Source: JBFGCA01 sp041567315
GTDB lineage: Bacteria > Acidobacteriota > Thermoanaerobaculia > Multivoradales > JAHEKO01
Reading direction: 5' to 3'
Length of the DNA stretch: 26,174 nt
Assembly: GCA_041567315.1 (NCBI GenBank)
Contig: JBFGCA010000067.1
Span: 1 to 26,174, forward strand
Shown here one piece after another: positions 22,306-26,174 of this stretch (positions within the stretch are counted from its first letter, which is position 1; every line of letters starts with the position of its first letter). The notes under the pieces are model-generated. The model ran no database searches. It was given only the letters and a program-made list of their open reading frames with translations, and was not told the DNA's origin. Made by a program: the position numbers and the translations under genes.

Positions 22306-25300
22306 TTACTTGCCGCACGGATAGGGTATCCGCATGACGAGCCCGGCGCCTTTCTTTCCCTTGATCCAGCAGTTGAGCTGGACGTGACACATCTTCTTGT
22401 TGAACGGCCAGCCGAAGTGGTGGTGGGGACCATGAATCGCGATCTTGCAGCGTACCTTCTTGCAGAACCGGGCGGCCTGCTTGGCGTACCTGGCGGCGGC
22501 CCGGGCGGCGATGAGCAGGGCCCGGATGAGCGCTGGGTTCTCTCCGGAGGGATCGGCCAGGCTCAGCGGGTTGTTGAACCCATACACGTAGGAGACCGGC
22601 GCCGAGAAGGGAACGGTGAGCGCCGCCATCGGGCCGCCGAACAGCCGCTCGCCCACGGCCGGATCCAGGTCGACCCCAACCGGATTGAAGATCGACGCCT
22701 CGTCGATGATGTCTCCCACGACGGCATGGGGGTCCGGCGGGCGAACGGGGATCTGGCGCGACAGGTAGCGACCTAGCGCTGGATCGTAGTAGCGCGCGCG
22801 GAAGTAGTAGGAACCGTCGGCGGCCGTCTCCCGCCCCGTAAAGCGGTACGGACTCTGCACGCCTCCCGACTCCTCCAACAATCTGCCAAATGAATCGTAG
22901 AGGTACGATTGGACCTCGCCTCCCGCGGCGTCAGTGAGCAGCACGATCGAGCCCAGCGCGTCGGCATGGTAGAAGGAGCCGATGCCCGCCTCCTCGCGCA
23001 CGATCGGCTCGTCGAGCCCGGGCCCGTGCGTGTAACGGACGGCGACCGCGCCAGCCCCGTCGTACTCCGCCAGCACGTCCTCTCCGTCGTAGATGTACCG
23101 CGTCGCGGCGCCGACGCTGCCGGCGCTCTCAATCCTCCGCCCCAGCGGGTCGTACCGGTAGGTCGCGAAGCTGCCGTCCGGGAAATCGACCCGCGTCAGC
23201 CGGTTCTCCGCATCCCACGAATAGGAGGTAACGCCGGCGGTGGACTTGGAGGTCTTCCGGATCAGGTTGCCGTTGCCGTCGTAAGCGTAGGCAAACGCGT
23301 CGTCCTCGATGAGGCGGTTGGCGGCGTCGTAGAGATGGGACGACGAGAGATGCGAGGCCAGCCGGTTCCCTTCTGCATCGTAGCTGTAGGCCTCGGCCGG
23401 GCTCCCGGGCTGCGGATGGCCCGCCGCAATCAGGCGATCAAGGGCGTCGTAGGCGTAGCTGTTGACTCCGTCCAGATCGGTGGTGGCCACCCGGTTGCCG
23501 ACCGCGTCGTAGGCGTAGTCGAAGCTTGCCAGCGGAGCCGAGCCGGGATCCCGATGAACCAGGCTTGTCAGACGACCGACCGCATCGTAGGCAAGCTCGC
23601 TCAAGGTGCCGTTGGCCAGGTCAATCCGGGTCCGGCGCGACTCGCCGTCGTAGGTGAAGCTCGTGGTGTGGCCAGCCGGGTCGGTCATCTGCACGAGCCG
23701 ATTCAACGCATCGTACGCGTACGTGGTGACGCCGCCTTGGGGATCGGTCATGGAAATGCGATTGCCCGCCCCGTCGTAGGCGTAGGCGACGGTCGTCGCC
23801 GGCTGCGCCGCTGTCGCAGCCGTGGTCACCTCCTCGAGGCGGTTCAGGGCGTCGTACTGGAAGCTCAGCTCCGAGTCGTCATCCACCGTCGTCAGCAAAT
23901 TGCCGACCGCATCGTAGCTATACGACACCGAGTTGTCGGGGGTGGTCTTGGCAATCAGCCGATTCAGGGCATCGTACGCGAAGGTCGTGACCATGCCCCT
24001 GCCATCCGTGTAGGAGGTCACGTTCCCCTTGGTGTCGTACTGCATCGATTCGCTGACGCCGAGCGGGTTCGTGCGGCCAACCAGGCGGCTGAACGAATCG
24101 TAGTCGAAGGTCCAGAAACGCCCGTTGGCGTCGGTGAAACTGGTCAGGTTGCCGCGCTGGTCGTACGCGAAGCTCGCCGTGCCTCCGAGGGCGTCCGTCG
24201 AGCGGATCAGCCTGTTGTTACCGTCGTACTCGAAGGTCGTCGTATCTCCGTTGGCGTTGGTCACCGAGGTGGTGTTGCCCACACTGTCGTAGCTTTTCAA
24301 CTCGACGTTGCCGAGCGGATCGACGATGCGCACGAGATCGCCATTGGCGTCGTACTGGAAGGTTGTGGTGTTGCCCAGGGCGTCGGTCTCGGTCAGGAGA
24401 TCCCCCTCGGCACCATAAGTCATCCGCTTGACGCCGCCGATTGCGTCTGTGATCGAGGTCAGGTTGCCGGCCGCGTCGTAGCCGTAGGTGATCGTGTTGC
24501 CGAGGGGATCAGTGACCGTCCTGACGCGGTTGAAGGTCGGCTCATAGGTAAACGAGGTCGTGTTGCCCAGGGCATCCGCTAACGAGAGGAAGTTCCCATT
24601 CGCGTCGTAGGTGGCCACCAGCGGGTTGCCGTTCGGGTCGACGACCGAGGCGACGTTGAAGTCGGCGTCGTATTGCAGCAACGTCTCACCACCCAGCACG
24701 TCAACAGTGCGTGTTCGGTTCAGATTCTGGTTGTAATAAAGCTGCCGCCGGTTGTTCTGGCTGTCGCGCTCCTCGACCCGGTCCGGGTTGGTGAGGTAGG
24801 TCAGGCGGTAGAGCTCACCCTGGTCGGTGTAGGTGCTCACCCGGCCCAGGGAGTCATAGGTGATGGAGCTCTGAACCACTCCCTCCGCGTCCAGGACCGC
24901 GATCAGGTTGCCGGCTCCGTCGTACTGGTACTCGGTCGGCGCGCCGGTGGGATCAATGACCCTGACCAGCCGCGCCTGAACGTCGTACTCGTAGCCGACC
25001 GTTCGCCCAGCCGGGTCGGTGATGCTCGCTATCTTGCCGTTCGGTCCCTTGGTGAGCGACAGAGTGCGGCCCTGGCCGTCGGCGACCCCGACCAGGAATC
25101 CGGTGGGGTCGTAGGCCAGCGACAGCCGGTTCCCGTTGCGGTCCTCGATCGCCTCCAGCAGGCCGGCGCTGTCGAACTCCAGGCGACTCGAATCCTGCTC
25201 CGACAGGACGAAGCCGCCGCCCGGCCGGCGCGTGAGGACCTCGATGACGTCGGGGGGCGCGACGAACGAGCCGTCCGACGCCAGCAAGAACCGGTCCCGC

Positions 25301-25689
25301 TGACCGTTCTCTCGCCGCACGATCACGTGGCGCTGCAGGCCGTCGGTTACCTCGATCAGCCGGACGCCGTAGTTGAACGTCCAGCCGAGGCCGAACATCC
25401 CGTTGTGGAGGTCCCGGCCGTGGAACACGCGCTCGATCTCCAGTGAGACTCGCCCGGGCACGAAGACATCGGTAACCGCGGCCCGGTAGGCGCCCGTGGC
25501 GACGACGAAGGGCGAACCCTGAGCGTTGCACTTGTCACAATCCTCCCCCGGTGGGGGCGGCGCCTGCGGCCTGCAGGTGTCGTGCCCTTGATCCCAGGGG
25601 AAGTGAAAGGCGGTCGCCGGCGTCGCGACGCCGAGCAACGCCGCCAGCAGAAGACCCCTGGGCACGCGAAACAGTGTGGAGCACCTCAT
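22306..25689 (-). CDS. Sec-exported RHS/YD-repeat protein with variable His/Cys-rich C-terminus
   Basis: 1127 aa. The signal peptide is about 1-27 (GLLLAALLGVATPATA). A DUF6531-like N-terminal domain follows (GSPFVVATGAY ... FGLGWTFNYGVRL), then about 25-30 YD repeats of about 21 aa. The RHS core comes next, with YFRARYYDPALGRYLS and, after an unusual about 45-residue insertion, YGFNNPLSLADPSG. The last 76 residues (1052-1127) are a separate module: a basic amphipathic helix, then HGPHHHFGWPF (1086-1096), HVQLNCWIKG and five Cys. RHS proteins form a shell around a C-terminal toxin that autoproteolysis can release, so this tip is a candidate effector, possibly a nuclease, but its family was not identified. 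ATG 25689 has a GGAG site 5 nt upstream; GTG 25695 overlapping the upstream stop is an alternative. GC content is lower than in neighbours. Confidence 0.9.
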   Translation of the reverse strand: MRCSTLFRVPRGLLLAALLGVATPATAFHFPWDQGHDTCRPQAPPPPGEDCDKCNAQGSPFVVATGAYRAAVTDVFVPGRVSLEIERVFHGRDLHNGMFGLGWTFNYGVRLIEVTDGLQRHVIVRRENGQRDRFLLASDGSFVAPPDVIEVLTRRPGGGFVLSEQDSSRLEFDSAGLLEAIEDRNGNRLSLAYDPTGFLVGVADGQGRTLSLTKGPNGKIASITDPAGRTVGYEYDVQARLVRVIDPTGAPTEYQYDGAGNLIAVLDAEGVVQSSITYDSLGRVSTYTDQGELYRLTYLTNPDRVEERDSQNNRRQLYYNQNLNRTRTVDVLGGETLLQYDADFNVASVVDPNGNPLVATYDANGNFLSLADALGNTTSFTYEPTFNRVRTVTDPLGNTITYGYDAAGNLTSITDAIGGVKRMTYGAEGDLLTETDALGNTTTFQYDANGDLVRIVDPLGNVELKSYDSVGNTTSVTNANGDTTTFEYDGNNRLIRSTDALGGTASFAYDQRGNLTSFTDANGRFWTFDYDSFSRLVGRTNPLGVSESMQYDTKGNVTSYTDGRGMVTTFAYDALNRLIAKTTPDNSVSYSYDAVGNLLTTVDDDSELSFQYDALNRLEEVTTAATAAQPATTVAYAYDGAGNRISMTDPQGGVTTYAYDALNRLVQMTDPAGHTTSFTYDGESRRTRIDLANGTLSELAYDAVGRLTSLVHRDPGSAPLASFDYAYDAVGNRVATTDLDGVNSYAYDALDRLIAAGHPQPGSPAEAYSYDAEGNRLASHLSSSHLYDAANRLIEDDAFAYAYDGNGNLIRKTSKSTAGVTSYSWDAENRLTRVDFPDGSFATYRYDPLGRRIESAGSVGAATRYIYDGEDVLAEYDGAGAVAVRYTHGPGLDEPIVREEAGIGSFYHADALGSIVLLTDAAGGEVQSYLYDSFGRLLEESGGVQSPYRFTGRETAADGSYYFRARYYDPALGRYLSRQIPVRPPDPHAVVGDIIDEASIFNPVGVDLDPAVGERLFGGPMAALTVPFSAPVSYVYGFNNPLSLADPSGENPALIRALLIAARAAARYAKQAARFCKKVRCKIAIHGPHHHFGWPFNKKMCHVQLNCWIKGKKGAGLVMRIPYPCGK
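23010..25140 (-). repeat. YD-repeat coding array (about 60-66 bp period)
   Basis: The coding sequence for Y-D/N-x-x-G-N-x-x-S/R repeats recurs about every 20-22 codons. The DNA stays recognisably repetitive (repeated forms of the GTCGTA and GTTGCC trinucleotide pairs on the + strand). Several adjacent units around 24190-24560 share ATGNTTTFEYD-like text and look recently duplicated. Long open frames on the + strand here are artefacts of this periodic composition. Confidence 0.8.
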
Positions 25690-25691
25690 GA

Positions 25692-26051
25692 TCACTCCAC
25701 CTCCGTCAGCTCGATGAGCGCCACGATCGCGTCGCTCAGGGACTCGATCTCCGCGGCAACCTGCGGGTTCTCTTCGAGGTAGCTCTCGATCTCCGCCTGG
25801 TTCTTGCTGGCGAATCCGTAGTAGGTCTCGCTGTCCGTCCCGGCCGCGTCGAAGAGTGCCATCTCCTCTTCGGCACTCGGCGGCCCGTTGCTCTCGCTCC
25901 AGCTGGCGTGCGCGAGCGCGAGCCTCGAGAGCGTCAGGGCGACGTACTCGTCGACGGTCAGCGCGGCCGCGGCGCCGGTCATCGCAAGGAGTGCCACGAC
26001 CACCGCCAGGGCGGCGATCCGGGCTGGCCTTGACGGAATTTGGATTGTCAT
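25692..26051 (-). CDS. Small exported protein upstream of the RHS gene
   Basis: 119 aa with a Sec signal peptide (about 1-30; the hydrophobic run IAALAVVVALLAMTGAAAA). The mature about 90 residues are acidic and mostly helical by composition, ending in EIESLSDAIVALIELTEVE. No domain was recognised. Its start overlaps the preceding stop by one base (TGATG), and its stop overlaps or nearly abuts the RHS start, so it is translationally coupled on both sides. The position suggests a partner of the RHS protein, such as a chaperone or an adaptor for export, but this is inference. Confidence 0.8.
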   Translation of the reverse strand: MTIQIPSRPARIAALAVVVALLAMTGAAAALTVDEYVALTLSRLALAHASWSESNGPPSAEEEMALFDAAGTDSETYYGFASKNQAEIESYLEENPQVAAEIESLSDAIVALIELTEVE

Positions 26052-26174
26052 CAGTAGAACACCCTCACCAGAGCAAAGCGTTGGATGGAGGCGCTGCCTG
26101 CGGAATCGGTGGCCTGGAGCGTCAGCCGATAGTCGCCGCGGTCGGCGAACTCGCCGCTGTCGGCGACCCCATCC
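26051..26174 (-). CDS. C-terminal end of an Ig-like/cadherin-like surface protein (partial)
   Basis: The last 40 codons of a gene cut by the window edge. The residues, including GDYRLTLQATDSAGSAS and ending VRVFY, resemble the last strands of a PKD/cadherin-like Ig domain, in which a G.Y.LTL.A.D..G pattern is common. The TGA (26053-26051) shares a base with the ATG of the 119-aa gene, so this gene leads the operon as seen here. Length and full domain content are not visible. Confidence 0.65.
   Translation of the reverse strand, partial: DGVADSGEFADRGDYRLTLQATDSAGSASIQRFALVRVFY

Noticed and set aside
22909..24582. Long + strand open frame rich in Val/Gly/Arg across the RHS gene
   Set aside because: Its periodic text mirrors the YD repeats on the other strand; it is a shadow frame.
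23010..25140. CRISPR-like periodicity of about 63 bp
   Set aside because: The period is coding (YD repeats in one continuous frame) with no identical repeats separated by unique spacers.

Overview
The window is GC-rich, with strong G/C preference at third codon positions and short spacings between genes. It encodes an outer-membrane autotransporter, so the host has two membranes. It also carries Sec-exported adhesin- and protease-like proteins, a kinase-caspase fusion, an RHS/YD protein and a FadN-type beta-oxidation operon. This mix fits an Acidobacteriota-like bacterium (Thermoanaerobaculia or similar). A myxobacterial or other Gram-negative source cannot be excluded, because there is no rRNA or marker gene to settle it.

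Layout. (1) 1-1650: an intrinsic terminator closes an unseen upstream + strand transcript. A sigma-54 enhancer-binding regulator with a degenerate receiver follows. (2) 1788-2451: a VapBC toxin-antitoxin pair whose candidate operator overlaps the antitoxin start codon. (3) 2503-9683: a caspase locus. On + lie a Sel1-repeat, coiled-coil, caspase-fold protein lacking the catalytic Cys and, overlapping it by 4 bases, a Calx-beta autotransporter. Convergent on - is a membrane Ser/Thr kinase fused to a caspase domain with an intact His/Cys pair. A nearly symmetrical 160-bp palindromic element fills almost all of the space between the two stop codons.

(4) 9964-15418, minus strand: a promoter and three fatty-acid beta-oxidation genes, fadE, fadA and fadN. 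(5) 15428-18730, minus strand: a secreted trypsin-like protease with fibronectin-like domains and a short C-terminal tag, and a second VapBC pair just upstream of it.

(6) 18756-26174, minus strand: seven tightly packed genes that look like one operon. In order of transcription they are the end of an Ig-like surface protein, a 119-aa exported protein, a Sec-exported RHS/YD-repeat protein with a variable His/Cys-rich C-terminus, a 91-aa candidate partner or immunity protein, a TolB-like propeller protein, a FlgD-Ig-like exported protein and a polytopic membrane protein.

How it fits together. The two most interesting regions are the caspase locus and the RHS operon. In the caspase locus, an active-looking kinase-caspase sits beside a paralogous pseudo-caspase that is translationally coupled to a surface protein, which suggests an envelope-stress, self-recognition or cell-death device. 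The RHS operon looks like a secreted polymorphic toxin or surface polymer with its partner. The fad operon is ordinary metabolism. All functional assignments come from reading motifs; no database search was run.
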